DNA from: Methanoregula sp.
GTDB taxonomy: Archaea; Halobacteriota; Methanomicrobia; Methanomicrobiales; Methanospirillaceae
Length of the DNA: 34,824 nt
Direction of reading: 5' to 3'
Assembly (NCBI RefSeq): GCF_028712425.1
Contig: NZ_JAQTQD010000004.1
Span: 1-34,824, forward strand
Below, piece by piece: positions 1-8,042 of this stretch; position 1 is the stretch's first letter, and each line of letters begins with the position of its first letter. Below the pieces are notes generated by a model. That model had not been told where the DNA came from. It worked only from the letters and a program-made list of their open reading frames with translations, and ran no database searches. A program made the translations under genes and the position numbers.

Positions 1-114
1 CGCCGACAGTGCCAGCTGCTGCTTGTTCTCATCGAAGTTTTTCGAAAAGTATTCCCGCTGTTTGTTCACCAGAGATGTTCCGATATTTTTGATATATGAC
101 GGCTTGATTCCCAT
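1..114 (-). CDS. rps17e: 30S ribosomal protein S17e, N-terminal part
   Basis: Small-subunit ribosomal protein specific to archaea and eukaryotes. The first 38 residues are present; the rest lies beyond the left edge. The start reads MGIKPSYIKNIGTSLVN, which I recognise as the S17e N-terminus (MGIKPxYIKxxGxxLxxK). The ATG is preceded by GGAGG with 8 nt spacing (GGAGGGAATATTC then ATG), a clear archaeal Shine-Dalgarno sequence. It is the best taxonomic anchor in the window and shows this end is core chromosome. Confidence 0.93.
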   Translation of the reverse strand, partial: MGIKPSYIKNIGTSLVNKQREYFSKNFDENKQQLALSA

Positions 115-283
115 GAATATTCCCTCCAAACGCTGTTCTCTCAAGGCGGTGTGAGGTGATAAGGGTATGGGAAATGGTGGTGACCCGGCCGCCAGGTGCT
201 GCCGGGTGTCCGGAGCAGCAGTGCCCCGGTCATCACAAAGAAAAAAACTATCAAATTACTATCGGTGCGAAAAAAGACGAAGT

Positions 284-502
284 TCAACTGCGTCCCTGTG
301 CGCGATCCAGGTTCCCGGCCTGAACAAACATCGTATTTCGTGGACATTCATGCGGGTTTGTGCCCTTATCCGGACTCCATTTCTCCTGCCCCGGGTTGAA
401 CTGCGCCGGACAGGACACTTCTCTCACTTCCTTTCCCTGATGGCCCGCAAACTTCCTGGTTTTGATGAATTCACAACCACTACAAAAATGGGAGGCTCTC
501 AT
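284..502 (-). CDS. Possible small Cys-rich protein
   Basis: A 72-residue ORF with a compositionally sensible first 55 residues: a CxxC pair (FCSGCEF, residues 7-10), a basic stretch (KTRKFAGHQGKE), then SCPAQ and HECPRN. Four cysteines in two pairs suggest a small metal-binding (zinc) fold. The last part (after about residue 58) looks less protein-like. The ATG has no clear Shine-Dalgarno. No family is recognised. It is the only protein-like reading in the 115-553 interval; the longer plus-strand readings across it look like shadows. Could be non-coding. Confidence 0.35.
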   Translation of the reverse strand: MRASHFCSGCEFIKTRKFAGHQGKEVREVSCPAQFNPGQEKWSPDKGTNPHECPRNTMFVQAGNLDRAQGRS

Positions 503-553
503 GGAAAAACACCGGGTCCCGGACGTTTATCAGACCCCAATGGCCGCGCCACT

Positions 554-853
554 TCAGGCAAGGCCTCGCGCCCCGTCGATGAGTTCCACGGTGTAGTGGT
601 GGGGGTAATCACATTTCGAGAGCGGGAGAGTCCCATGGACAAAGAACCCGAAACGGGCTTCCCGGATATGGTTGGTGTACAGGAAATTCAGCATGTGGCC
701 GATCGACTGCGAGGACCTTCGCGACAGGTTATGGAACCGGGCGATCTGCGACGAGGTCACCATGGCCGTGTTCAGGTTCTGGGACAGCATATAGGCACAG
801 ACCAGGTGGGCGCACTCGTATCTCCGCGTTGAATCTGTACGAATCCCTGTCAT
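554..853 (-). CDS. Small helix-turn-helix-like protein of unknown function
   Basis: A 99-residue protein. Its core (about residues 30-75) has the pattern of a winged helix: a helix ending in TSSQIARFHNLSRRS, then a recognition-like helix SQSIGHMLNFLYTNH, then a hydrophobic wing-like strand ARFGFFVHG. This suggests nucleic-acid binding, but no family can be named. The ATG sits just after GGGGGAGAA, and an AT-rich TATA-like stretch (ATATAC) lies about 30-50 nt upstream. It is a single gene, same strand as the KTSC gene at 996 but separated by about 140 nt. Confidence 0.6.
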   Translation of the reverse strand: MTGIRTDSTRRYECAHLVCAYMLSQNLNTAMVTSSQIARFHNLSRRSSQSIGHMLNFLYTNHIREARFGFFVHGTLPLSKCDYPHHYTVELIDGARGLA

Positions 854-995
854 TTCTCCCCCGTTTTTGTATATCTCGTGGTATATTGGGCCGTGTGGTG
901 ATATACCTGCGTATTGCCGGTATTTTTTAAAAAGAGGAGATTTCCTGTCTCCTCGTTTATCCGGTCAGCGGGCCTTTGAACCATTCACGCTGCGG

Positions 996-1211
996 TTATG
1001 CCCCGACCAGCCGTGACCGGAATTTTGGCCGGATCTTCTCGGAGAAATATTTCCCGGCCTCCGGCGATTGCATGAGACCTTTCCAGGTCTTCTCCGGGAC
1101 TGACGAGAACCGGTACACCTGTCCGGAGGTGAATTCGATCTCCAGGACTTTTTGCACCACATCATATCCTGCTGATCGCAGGATAACGGATTTCAAGGAC
1201 TGTCGCTCCAT
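996..1211 (-). CDS. KTSC domain protein
   Basis: A 71-residue protein whose whole length matches the KTSC domain pattern (named for a Lys-Thr-Ser-Cys-like tetrad region in this small family): an initial strand LKSVILRSAGYDVVQKVLEIEFTSG-type arrangement split by SAGYD, then VYRFSSVPEKTWKGLM and GKYFSEKIRPKF. Domains of this kind are found alone or fused to RNA-related proteins; the function is not settled. A GTG four codons upstream (1221-1223) is possible, but the family normally starts about 12-14 residues before the conserved GYD, so ATG at 1211 is preferred. No operon partner is visible. Confidence 0.8.
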   Translation of the reverse strand: MERQSLKSVILRSAGYDVVQKVLEIEFTSGQVYRFSSVPEKTWKGLMQSPEAGKYFSEKIRPKFRSRLVGA

Positions 1212-1398
1212 GGATATCGCCACGTTCTAACAGGTGTCGTGTGGTGTTAATGGTTGGGGTATGAGTGCAACTTCTCTCGTTTCCTGAAATGGGGTATGCA
1301 GGTCGGATATCCCTGCGGGATCTACTCCTCCTGCTAACTGGAAATCGAAGAACCCTAGTGAGTTTTTCTCCTGTCTTGGATCATCGAACCCTCATCAT

Positions 1399-1998
1399 TT
1401 ACACTACAATATCCTCTTTCGGAAACCTCACTTTTGGCATCGGCTTATCTGCTGCGAACCCGATTGGGCAGAGCATGGTCGGCACGAGGGGTGCCGGGAT
1501 CTTCAGGATCCGTGAGAATTCCGCGGGGTTGAATCCGCCCATCGGGCAGGAATCGAACCCGAGCGCCTTTGCTCCGTTCAGGGCATTGCCCAGCGCAAGG
1601 TAGACCTGTGCCTGCGACCATGCCAGCTTCTGCTCCGGCGACATCGGGCCCGCAAAACCGGCTGCCATGTCGGTGATCATCTTCTGTGTCTCTGCCGGCA
1701 CGCCGTTCTTCTTTAACAAAGCGCCCAGCCGTTTGATGAGGCTGTCGTAGTCAGGGTCTGCGCAGAACACGAGCAGGTGCGAGCAGGTAGTGATCTGTTC
1801 CTGGTTGAAAGCCGCAGGTTTCAGCAGCTCCTTTGTCTTCTGGTCGGTGACAACCTTGATCTTCCAGGGCTGGAGGTTCAATGCTGACGGGGCGAACCGC
1901 ACCAGCTCAATAAGCTCGTTCACTTTTGCTTCCGGCAGCTTCCTGCCGTCAAACTTCTTGGTCGCATACCGCGACATCACGATCTTCCCAAACTCCAT
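1399..1998 (-). CDS. Nitroreductase family protein
   Basis: FMN-dependent oxidoreductase of the nitroreductase fold, 199 residues, the usual length for the NfsB-like group. Diagnostic features are the N-terminal FMN-phosphate binding stretch SRYATKKFDGRKL, the conserved RFAPSALNLQPWKI (residues about 36-49), and the C-terminal half with ALNGAKALGFDSCPMGGF and the tail KPMPKVRFP. The natural reductant or substrate in an anaerobe is unknown; family members reduce nitroaromatics, quinones or act in dehalogenation. The start is the ATG after GAGAGGGATACCCT; the reading frame continues upstream without a stop but that part is antisense to the next gene. It is divergent from the serine hydrolase at 2149. 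Confidence 0.9.
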   Translation of the reverse strand: MEFGKIVMSRYATKKFDGRKLPEAKVNELIELVRFAPSALNLQPWKIKVVTDQKTKELLKPAAFNQEQITTCSHLLVFCADPDYDSLIKRLGALLKKNGVPAETQKMITDMAAGFAGPMSPEQKLAWSQAQVYLALGNALNGAKALGFDSCPMGGFNPAEFSRILKIPAPLVPTMLCPIGFAADKPMPKVRFPKEDIVV

Positions 1999-2148
1999 AG
2001 GGTATCCCTCTCTTGGATAATCGATCCTTTCGGCAGTCCCCGTATATATGGGTCTGCACTGTGCCAACGAGGCCGTCGCCCGGACGAACCCTGCAGGAGA
2101 ATAACTCTTTAATGCCGGTGGATCAAGGTATTCTTTCGGTGCACAATC

Positions 2149-3306
2149 GTGCAAAAATACTCCCTGCCCCTGATCGCAACCGCAATCGTCCTGATTGCCT
2201 GCCTTGTTTCCGCGGGATGCCTGCAGATGCAGCAGACCGCCCCGGCAGATGCAGGCGCCCGGCACAACCCCCCTCCGGCCTATGTCCGTGCCCAGATACA
2301 TAACCTCAGCCAGACGGCCGTTCATTCTGCCGGTATCCCCGGCATGCAGATTGCGGTGTCGACACCGCAGTGGACCTGGAATTCCGCTGTCGGGAATGCA
2401 TCTCCCGTAACCGGCGAACCGGCGCAGCCCGGCATGCGCTTCCTGATAGCGAGTGTCTCCAAGACCTTCACAAGCGTGGCGGTGCTGAAACTTGCCGAAG
2501 AGGGAAAACTTTCGCTTGACGATCCCATTGACCGCTGGCTGGAGCCCGGCCTCGTATCCCGCATTCCGAACTGCCACGCCATCACCATCCGCCAGCTCCT
2601 CGACCACACGAGCGGCATTGCCGATTACAATGAGACAGAGATCAACCTCCGGGAGGTAAGCGACCCCGACACCCCGGTCCCGTACCAGGCCGGCCTGGAA
2701 ATGGGGATCAGGGACAGCCCGCTGTATCCCCCGGGGACGAACTACATGTACTCGAACGTGAACTACATCCTCTTAACGCTCATCGTGGACAAGGCAGCCG
2801 GCGTCCCGTACGAGGACTATGCGACCCGGACCATCCTTGTCCCGGCCGGTCTCAACGAGACCTTTTTCCAGCACACCAACCATATCCCCGGCCCCCACAT
2901 GCGGGCAACGATGCCCTCCGGTGACGGCACGTTCCTGGACTTCACGGACTGTTATGTCCAGTTCGACCGGGGGGCTGGTGACATCGTCAGCACAGCAGCC
3001 GACTTAAACCGATTCCACCGGGCGCTCCGCGAGGGGAAGCTGATCAGTAAGAACTCACTCGCGCTCATGGAGACGGCAACACAGCAATCCGGAAAGGCCG
3101 GTTATGGTCTCGGTTACACCACCGAGCATATCGGCCCTTCGAATGTCACCGTGATGGGGCACACCGGTGGTTACCCCGGGTCGTTCACGTTCTGGTATTA
3201 CCTGCCGGAACAGGACACGTACGTGACGTGGAACCTGAACGGTATAGGGATATCACGGCAGGATATTGCCGATATCCGCAGTACGATCATTGAGTACCTG
3301 AAGTGA
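2149..3306 (+). CDS. Beta-lactamase family serine hydrolase, lipoprotein
   Basis: Secreted or membrane-anchored penicillin-binding-protein-like hydrolase of the class C beta-lactamase / DD-peptidase superfamily, 385 residues. It has a hydrophobic signal with lipobox VSAGC (Cys at about residue 24), so it is probably anchored outside the membrane. The catalytic motifs are all present: SVSK (Ser and Lys, about residue 101), YSN (in YMYSNVNY, about 202) and HTG (in GHTGGYPG, about 340). Archaea lack murein, so the substrate is probably another ester or amide (inference). The start is GTG at 2149, preceded by GGTG at 7 nt. It is divergent from the nitroreductase gene, with a 150-nt shared upstream region. 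Confidence 0.9.
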   Translation: MQKYSLPLIATAIVLIACLVSAGCLQMQQTAPADAGARHNPPPAYVRAQIHNLSQTAVHSAGIPGMQIAVSTPQWTWNSAVGNASPVTGEPAQPGMRFLIASVSKTFTSVAVLKLAEEGKLSLDDPIDRWLEPGLVSRIPNCHAITIRQLLDHTSGIADYNETEINLREVSDPDTPVPYQAGLEMGIRDSPLYPPGTNYMYSNVNYILLTLIVDKAAGVPYEDYATRTILVPAGLNETFFQHTNHIPGPHMRATMPSGDGTFLDFTDCYVQFDRGAGDIVSTAADLNRFHRALREGKLISKNSLALMETATQQSGKAGYGLGYTTEHIGPSNVTVMGHTGGYPGSFTFWYYLPEQDTYVTWNLNGIGISRQDIADIRSTIIEYLK

Positions 3307-3386
3307 GGTAAACGAACCAGAATACCCCTTTTTCCGGCACAATAAAGAAATGCTTATTCCCGACACCTCCCACTTCTCAATCTGCT

Positions 3387-3749
3387 ATGGTGCAGAAGAA
3401 ACGCATCGCGATCACGACTGCTGTCGGCATCCTGACCGGCGCATGGTGTGCCGGGAGCCTGCTTTTTATGGCGCCACCAGGGATCACCCCCGAGCCGTGG
3501 TTCATGCTGATGATCTTCTCCGCCCGCGTCCTCCAGGGCATCGTGATCGGTTTTTCCGACGGAATTTCCCTGCACCCAATCATCAGGGGAGCTGGGCTTG
3601 GTGCACTCTTCAGCCTCCTGCTCTGCATTGTCCCGTTCTTCGCCCACAATTATTTCGGGGCTGCGATGCTCCTCCTCTTCGGGATCATCTACGGAATTCT
3701 CGCGGATTGGATTGGGAGCAGGGTGGCGGGAAGAGAGGACACAGCCTGA
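3387..3749 (+). CDS. Small integral membrane protein of unknown function
   Basis: A 120-residue protein with four hydrophobic segments (about residues 8-28, 38-55, 66-88 and 92-108), a basic N-terminus (MVQKKR) and a charged C-terminal tail. The pattern FSARVLQGIVIGFSDGISLHPIIRGAGLGALFSLLLC resembles small archaeal membrane proteins annotated only as hypothetical. No catalytic motif is visible. It follows the serine hydrolase on the same strand by 80 nt and converges with the PAP2 gene. Confidence 0.75.
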   Translation: MVQKKRIAITTAVGILTGAWCAGSLLFMAPPGITPEPWFMLMIFSARVLQGIVIGFSDGISLHPIIRGAGLGALFSLLLCIVPFFAHNYFGAAMLLLFGIIYGILADWIGSRVAGREDTA

Positions 3750-3844
3750 AAGGGAACCGGTGTATGGTGTCATGAGGTGATGATGGCTCAAGGCCGGATA
3801 CTCCCTCATCACACCCTTCGGCTTCTTCTATGCCATCTGTCTTA

Positions 3845-4861
3845 TCATTTTCCTGACCTGGCTGTGGCACTCCGGGCGCTGGTCGGCAGCACGAGTTTTC
3901 CCGCCAGAAGCGGTACACAGGCGATGATCCAGAACGTAACGAGCATCATAGAGAGGAACATGGCAAGCGGGGGGACTGCTGCCGCCAGGCCGGAGACCTT
4001 CCATACAAGGGGAAGACAGGCATTGGCAATAAGTGCAGAGATGATACCGGCAGCAGTAACAACAGCCCGCTGTATCAGATCCTGAGGGGGAGACCAGCCT
4101 CCCCTGGCCTGGAGAAACTCGTAACCAAAGAGCCCCCCCAGAATGATTCCCGATGCTCCGTACGAGAACTGGAGCCGTACCGGGCTGATAGCTGATCCGG
4201 TCTGCTGGAGCGCGAGAGCGGCCCAGGTACCGGGCAACTGCCAGCCGGCAAGCGAGAGGTACGCCGGGATGGAGATAAGGAGCGGGACAGCTGCAATGCA
4301 GAGGAAGAGGATGATACGGGATGGCCGGGAAAGCCGGAACGCGAATTCCTCGGCTTTCGGCATGACAAGCAGGAAGAGTGCGAGGAGGAGAAAACCGATG
4401 GCCCAGCCCCCGACTATGTCGAGCGCGAAGTGGATGCCTGAGAAGAGCCGCACGGCGCTGGTTGCAAGAAGGAGGACAACGCAGGCAAGTACCACCCACC
4501 AGCGACGGACGATTGTGATGATGTATCCGTAGATCACTGCGCCGGTCATGGCCGCTCCCGAGGGAAAGCCGAATGACGAGTGCGCTGAAAAGCCCCTGAC
4601 CGTATCCGCTATCCAGTAGGGCCGGGGGAGATGGCAGGCCAGCTTGACGGCTTCGTTGAGGCCGGCATTCAGCCCGAAGAGCGTGGTGAGCCGGGCCCCG
4701 TACCGGGGATGCAGCCAGAATGTCACGAGGCAGATGAGGAGAAAGTACCAGGGCATCGAGTCCAGGAACTCCCCCTGCGTCATGATGGCGGTAAGGGATG
4801 GTGAGAAGTTCTGTATCCCGGCATTGATACCCGGATCCATCAGGAAACCGATAATGTCCAT
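3845..4861 (-). CDS. PAP2-type membrane phosphatase
   Basis: Integral membrane protein of the type 2 phosphatidic-acid phosphatase superfamily, about 338 residues from this ATG, with many hydrophobic helices. Motif 1 is KLACHLPRP (Kx6RP) and motif 3 is RLFSGIHFALD (Rx5Hx3D), both intact. Motif 2, normally PSGH, reads FPSGAAMTG, so the usual histidine is alanine. In the family the motif-3 His is the nucleophile and the motif-2 His helps protonate the leaving group, so activity may be reduced or altered. The likely substrates are polyprenyl or lipid phosphates. An alternative ATG at 4888 would add nine residues; neither ATG has a strong Shine-Dalgarno. The C-terminal third forms extra membrane helices beyond the PAP2 core. 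Confidence 0.85.
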   Translation of the reverse strand: MDIIGFLMDPGINAGIQNFSPSLTAIMTQGEFLDSMPWYFLLICLVTFWLHPRYGARLTTLFGLNAGLNEAVKLACHLPRPYWIADTVRGFSAHSSFGFPSGAAMTGAVIYGYIITIVRRWWVVLACVVLLLATSAVRLFSGIHFALDIVGGWAIGFLLLALFLLVMPKAEEFAFRLSRPSRIILFLCIAAVPLLISIPAYLSLAGWQLPGTWAALALQQTGSAISPVRLQFSYGASGIILGGLFGYEFLQARGGWSPPQDLIQRAVVTAAGIISALIANACLPLVWKVSGLAAAVPPLAMFLSMMLVTFWIIACVPLLAGKLVLPTSARSATARSGK

Positions 4862-5035
4862 GGAACCGGATGGGATACGACACCTCATGAAGATTGTTTT
4901 TTATGATAACGGTCTTTTTTCCACGGAGTTCCCCGGGTCAGGCCAAATCTGCAGCACCCTCGTCCCGCAGCTATCGCCCCTGATGTCTACCTTTCCCGGC
5001 AGCAACGTTCCGCTTAACGAAAAAGAAAGATCCTC

Positions 5036-6556
5036 TTACGCTCTCGCAACCGAGACGGCCCAGTATTTCTCCGGGATCATGATGGAAGGATTCTCCGTGC
5101 AGGTGTCGCACACGGCAACCGGGATCTGGAGGATACTTCTGTCGATCACGACCTCATCCGCACCCGGCTCCGGGGAGAGCGGGATGTCGACGTCCTTCTG
5201 GATGACATATCGGTACGGGTCCAGATTCCGCGAGAAGAAGTCCCGGTACTGCTCCCGCTCAGCAGTCGTTGCATTGTACGACCAGTCAGCTCCTTCCGCA
5301 ACCGTTACGTCCGCGGGGATCCACCCGTAGCCTTCCACGTAATACTCTGCCCAGACGTGCGTGCCGGCCGGCCCGAGGATCATCTGGTACCCGGCCGGGA
5401 CCCGGGCCGGGATGCCGACAGCACGGCAGAGTGCCGCGAAGTACTGGCTCTGGGCCCCGCAGTCCCCGATCCCGGTCTCAAGGACATATTCGGACCGGGG
5501 CTTGCCGGTTGCTTCGAGTTGCATGTGCGGGGCGTGGCTATACGGGAGCGTGTCCGAGACATACCGGTAAATCTTCTGTACCTGCAGGTACGGGTTGGTC
5601 TCATTCCTCACGATCTCCAACGCCTTCTTTTTCATTGCCGGCGTAATGGCGATGTTTGCGGACGGTGCCGTGTACTTCCGGTACTCCGGATCGCTCGTAT
5701 TGTAGCGCAGCACCTTTGCGGGATCTACTGTGAACCGTTGTGTGTATTCGGTGAAGAGGAAGCGGGCGGTGATGTTCACGAACGGGTCACGGACTTCAGC
5801 AAGCGGGATCTCGAAGTACGCGAGCCCGATATCTGTGCCGGTGACGGTCGAGGTCTGGAGGTACTGCGCCGGCTCAAGGGTCGTGATGGTCACGTCCTGC
5901 TGCGGACCGTACTCGACCGGCAGCGGGACCCAGAGTTTCAGCGTACCGTTCCCGGGGAGCCGGTCGCGGGGGATCGCGATCTCTTCGGTCCCTTCCCACG
6001 TTACCGGGTTGCTGTACCGGGCGGTGTTCTCGCGTTGCGGGGCAAATGCCAGCGGGGCAAGCTCGTCATAGAACGGGGTGTACTGCTTGCCCGCGTTCGC
6101 CTTCTGCATGATGGTCATGTTATGGTACACGATGTTCGAGACGGTGTCCTCGAAGTACCACGTCTCCCCGTCCGACTTCAGGGTCACGGCCCCGGGGTCG
6201 TCCAGCAGGGCAACCTGCTGTGCTGCTGAAAGGTCCGGGAAGGTTTCAGTGAGTTGTCGGTCCATGGCGCTCCGGTTGTAGGGGTAATGGAACGTCATCA
6301 TCTGTATCTTCATAACCTGGTCGCGTGCGGCCTTCGCGGACGCGGTGTTGCCGGCGGTTGTATAATTCTGCTGTGCGAGACGGAAGAGCGATTCTGCGGC
6401 ATGCAGGTTACTGTTCTGAAATTCCTTCTCTGCCTGTGTAATGAGGGTATCGGCCGACGATTTCTGATCCGGTGCTGATGGCGATGAGATACAGCCTGCG
6501 ACACAGATCGCAAAGGCAAGAAGGACGAGAATGGTTACGGGCAGGATACGTTTCAT
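5036..6556 (-). CDS. Transglutaminase-like lipoprotein
   Basis: Exported protein of 506 residues with a lipoprotein signal (lipobox VAGC, Cys about residue 22). Residues about 35-90 are helical and TPR-like (EKEFQNSNLHAAESLFRLAQQNY). A beta-rich middle follows. The transglutaminase-like (papain-fold) core lies at about 320-430, with the catalytic Cys in GIGDCGAQS, His in GTHVWAEYY and Asp in IPADVT. In archaea such domains are usually thought to be cysteine proteases or amide hydrolases acting on the cell envelope; the substrate is unknown. The ATG follows GGGGTGTCTC, a partial Shine-Dalgarno. It stands alone, with about 140 nt on both sides. A second protein with the same fold is at 33548. 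Confidence 0.88.
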   Translation of the reverse strand: MKRILPVTILVLLAFAICVAGCISSPSAPDQKSSADTLITQAEKEFQNSNLHAAESLFRLAQQNYTTAGNTASAKAARDQVMKIQMMTFHYPYNRSAMDRQLTETFPDLSAAQQVALLDDPGAVTLKSDGETWYFEDTVSNIVYHNMTIMQKANAGKQYTPFYDELAPLAFAPQRENTARYSNPVTWEGTEEIAIPRDRLPGNGTLKLWVPLPVEYGPQQDVTITTLEPAQYLQTSTVTGTDIGLAYFEIPLAEVRDPFVNITARFLFTEYTQRFTVDPAKVLRYNTSDPEYRKYTAPSANIAITPAMKKKALEIVRNETNPYLQVQKIYRYVSDTLPYSHAPHMQLEATGKPRSEYVLETGIGDCGAQSQYFAALCRAVGIPARVPAGYQMILGPAGTHVWAEYYVEGYGWIPADVTVAEGADWSYNATTAEREQYRDFFSRNLDPYRYVIQKDVDIPLSPEPGADEVVIDRSILQIPVAVCDTCTENPSIMIPEKYWAVSVARA

Positions 6557-6699
6557 GAGACACCCCGGGTGCGATAGTAACCGGACGGGTGCGATGAGTG
6601 ATTAAGGTTGGGGAGCGGGGGACGGCAGGCCGGCCACCTTTTTTTCGATAAGGAACCCTACTACCTTTTTTTTATGAAACCTCATACCGGTGATATACC

Positions 6700-7008
6700 A
6701 TTATCCTTGGTGATGCCGAATGCTTCATCGCACCGGAACACCGCGGGGAGTTCATCCGCGAAGTCAGAAAGATCGTCCCGGTAGTAAGGAAAGAGAACGG
6801 GTGCACCCGTTACGAACTGCTTGTCGGCATCTCCGGCGATTCCTATCATTTTCTCGAAGAGTGGGCGAGCAGGAACCAGCTCGACGAACATATCGCACAG
6901 CCCCACATGCAGGAGTATTTCAAAAAGACAAAGCCGTGGCAGGCATCCCCGACACAGCTGAAGGTCTACGAGGTCTCGTTCGCTGAGTCGGTCACGATAG
7001 GCGACTGA
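6700..7008 (+). CDS. ABM domain monooxygenase, apparent ATT start
   Basis: Small quinol/antibiotic-biosynthesis-monooxygenase-type protein (about 102 residues, dimeric ferredoxin-like fold, YgiN-like group). The reading is ILGDAECFIAPEHRGEF, then VVRKENGCTRYELL, YHFLEEWASRNQLDEH and QPHMQEYF, with the family's EEW and the two conserved His. The frame opens only at 6694, just after a stop, and contains no ATG, GTG or TTG before the conserved domain. A perfect GGTGAT Shine-Dalgarno (6689-6694) lies 5 nt before ATT at 6700, which fits the family's usual start, so I place the start there. The alternative is a damaged start. It precedes the membrane protein gene at 7079 by 70 nt on the same strand. 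Confidence 0.75.
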   Translation: MILGDAECFIAPEHRGEFIREVRKIVPVVRKENGCTRYELLVGISGDSYHFLEEWASRNQLDEHIAQPHMQEYFKKTKPWQASPTQLKVYEVSFAESVTIGD

Positions 7009-7078
7009 CCTGCCGGGCCGGTGTCCCATGATGATCATCCCGTAAATTTTTTACCCGGGCTCATCCCAGATATACAGG

Positions 7079-7672
7079 ATGCACGAGCTTGCAGCCGTCT
7101 GGACCGACCGGAACGGGCGGATATGGATTGGCGCAACCGCACTCTTCTATGTGCTCGTTCTCATCCCGTTCAATTACCCCGGCATAGAAATATTCGGCAT
7201 TTCGCTGCGCCCTGCCGCGTTCATGCTCGTCACCCTCGGGATCCTCTTTGGCCCTGCCGGGGCATGGGGCCTCGGGATAGGAAACATTGCCGGGGATTTC
7301 TTTGGCGGCTCGTGGTCAGCGATGAGCATCTTCGGATTTCTCATCAACCTCCTCATCCCGTATCTCTCCTACCGGCTCTTTTTCCACCTGATGAAGGGCC
7401 GGGCGATCCGCAGGGATTATCGTACAATCATCTGTTTCCTTGCCACAAGCCTCATCGTGGTCAGCACCTGTATGGTGCTCCTTGCCGCGTGCGGCAGCGT
7501 CTTCTTTGACCGGCCGTTTATCAGTAAGCTCACCAGTTACCTTGGCAACAACCTCTTCTGGGCAATGGTTGTCGGGCCGGGGTTTTTCTGGCTGGTGGTT
7601 GATCCGGTGCTCCGCAATAACCTGGTGTACGGGCGGGAATGGGCGGTGCGGGAGGGGGAGAGCCGGTCCTGA
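7079..7672 (+). CDS. Integral membrane protein, possibly ECF S-component-like
   Basis: A 197-residue protein with five to six predicted membrane helices. The middle segment (LRPAAFMLVTLGILFGPAG followed by AWGLGIGNIAGDFFGG and a helix FGFLINLLIPYLSYRLFF) has the appearance of S-components of energy-coupling-factor vitamin transporters, where a GPxxGAxxGxxGDxxG-like loop is common. The resemblance is by eye only; no substrate can be assigned, and no ECF ATPase lies nearby. The C-terminus is charged and cytoplasmic-looking. ATG follows ATACAGG. A T-rich stretch right after the stop may end transcription. Confidence 0.7.
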   Translation: MHELAAVWTDRNGRIWIGATALFYVLVLIPFNYPGIEIFGISLRPAAFMLVTLGILFGPAGAWGLGIGNIAGDFFGGSWSAMSIFGFLINLLIPYLSYRLFFHLMKGRAIRRDYRTIICFLATSLIVVSTCMVLLAACGSVFFDRPFISKLTSYLGNNLFWAMVVGPGFFWLVVDPVLRNNLVYGREWAVREGESRS

Positions 7673-7674
7673 AC

Positions 7675-7684
7675 TCTTTTTTCC
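7675..7684 (+). terminator. Oligo-T end signal after the membrane protein gene
   Basis: CTCTTTTTTCC lies directly after the stop codon of the gene ending at 7672. Archaeal RNA polymerase commonly stops at such T runs without a hairpin. Placement is by position only. Confidence 0.35.
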
Positions 7685-7903
7685 TCTGAAACGATCGTTG
7701 TGACAGCTGCGGGATTCGTTTTTTTTCAGGCTCTCATTCCTGTTGTTCTTTCCTCAAAGGGCCCGTGAAAATTTGAGGTATGGCCAAAAAAGCGGAATCA
7801 TTATTCCGGTAACGCATGAAAGCAGGATCTGTATTTTCGGAAAGGGTTATACCTTTGGCTGGGCGGCGGATCGCGGGTGGGATCGTACTATAAGCTGGGG
7901 GAT

Positions 7904-7923
7904 GTGGGGAAACCCACTTTTTT
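7904..7923 (+). terminator. Perfect 5-bp hairpin with GAAA loop and T6
   Basis: GTGGG-GAAA-CCCAC is followed at once by TTTTTT. It looks like an intrinsic terminator, yet the nearest upstream gene ends 230 nt before it, so it may end an unannotated transcript in the gap or be chance. Confidence 0.4.
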
Positions 7924-7990
7924 AAGGAAACGGTCTACGACGGCGAAATCTCATTCTCCGACGGTGTGCCCCGGATCCATATCCCCTCCC

Positions 7991-8042
7991 GGACTCGAAG
8001 ATTTCTACAAAATCTTCTCGACCTCCAGGTCTGATGACCTGT
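7991..8042. repeat. Degenerate double-hairpin repeat, copy 1
   Basis: GGACTCGAAGATTT, loop, AAATCTTCTCG forms an 8-bp stem; directly after it AGGTC-TGAT-GACCT forms a second stem with a TGAT loop. The same order (GGACTCGAAGA hairpin, CCGTC-like linker, TGAT-loop hairpin, TCG) occurs at 34750-34793, so both belong to one dispersed family. Confidence 0.7.

Noticed and set aside
167-832. Plus-strand 221-codon open frame
   Set aside because: Arg/Gly/Pro-rich, no family features, overlaps the more protein-like minus-strand gene at 554-853.
1999-2607. Upstream extension of the nitroreductase frame
   Set aside because: Runs antisense through the beta-lactamase-family gene, low-complexity residues; the nitroreductase fold starts at 1998 with its own ribosome-binding site.
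5357-6229. Plus-strand 290-codon open frame
   Set aside because: Antisense to the transglutaminase-like lipoprotein; Arg/Gly/Val-rich as expected of a GC-rich shadow.
6682-7038. Minus-strand 118-codon open frame
   Set aside because: Antisense to the ABM monooxygenase, whose family match is clear.
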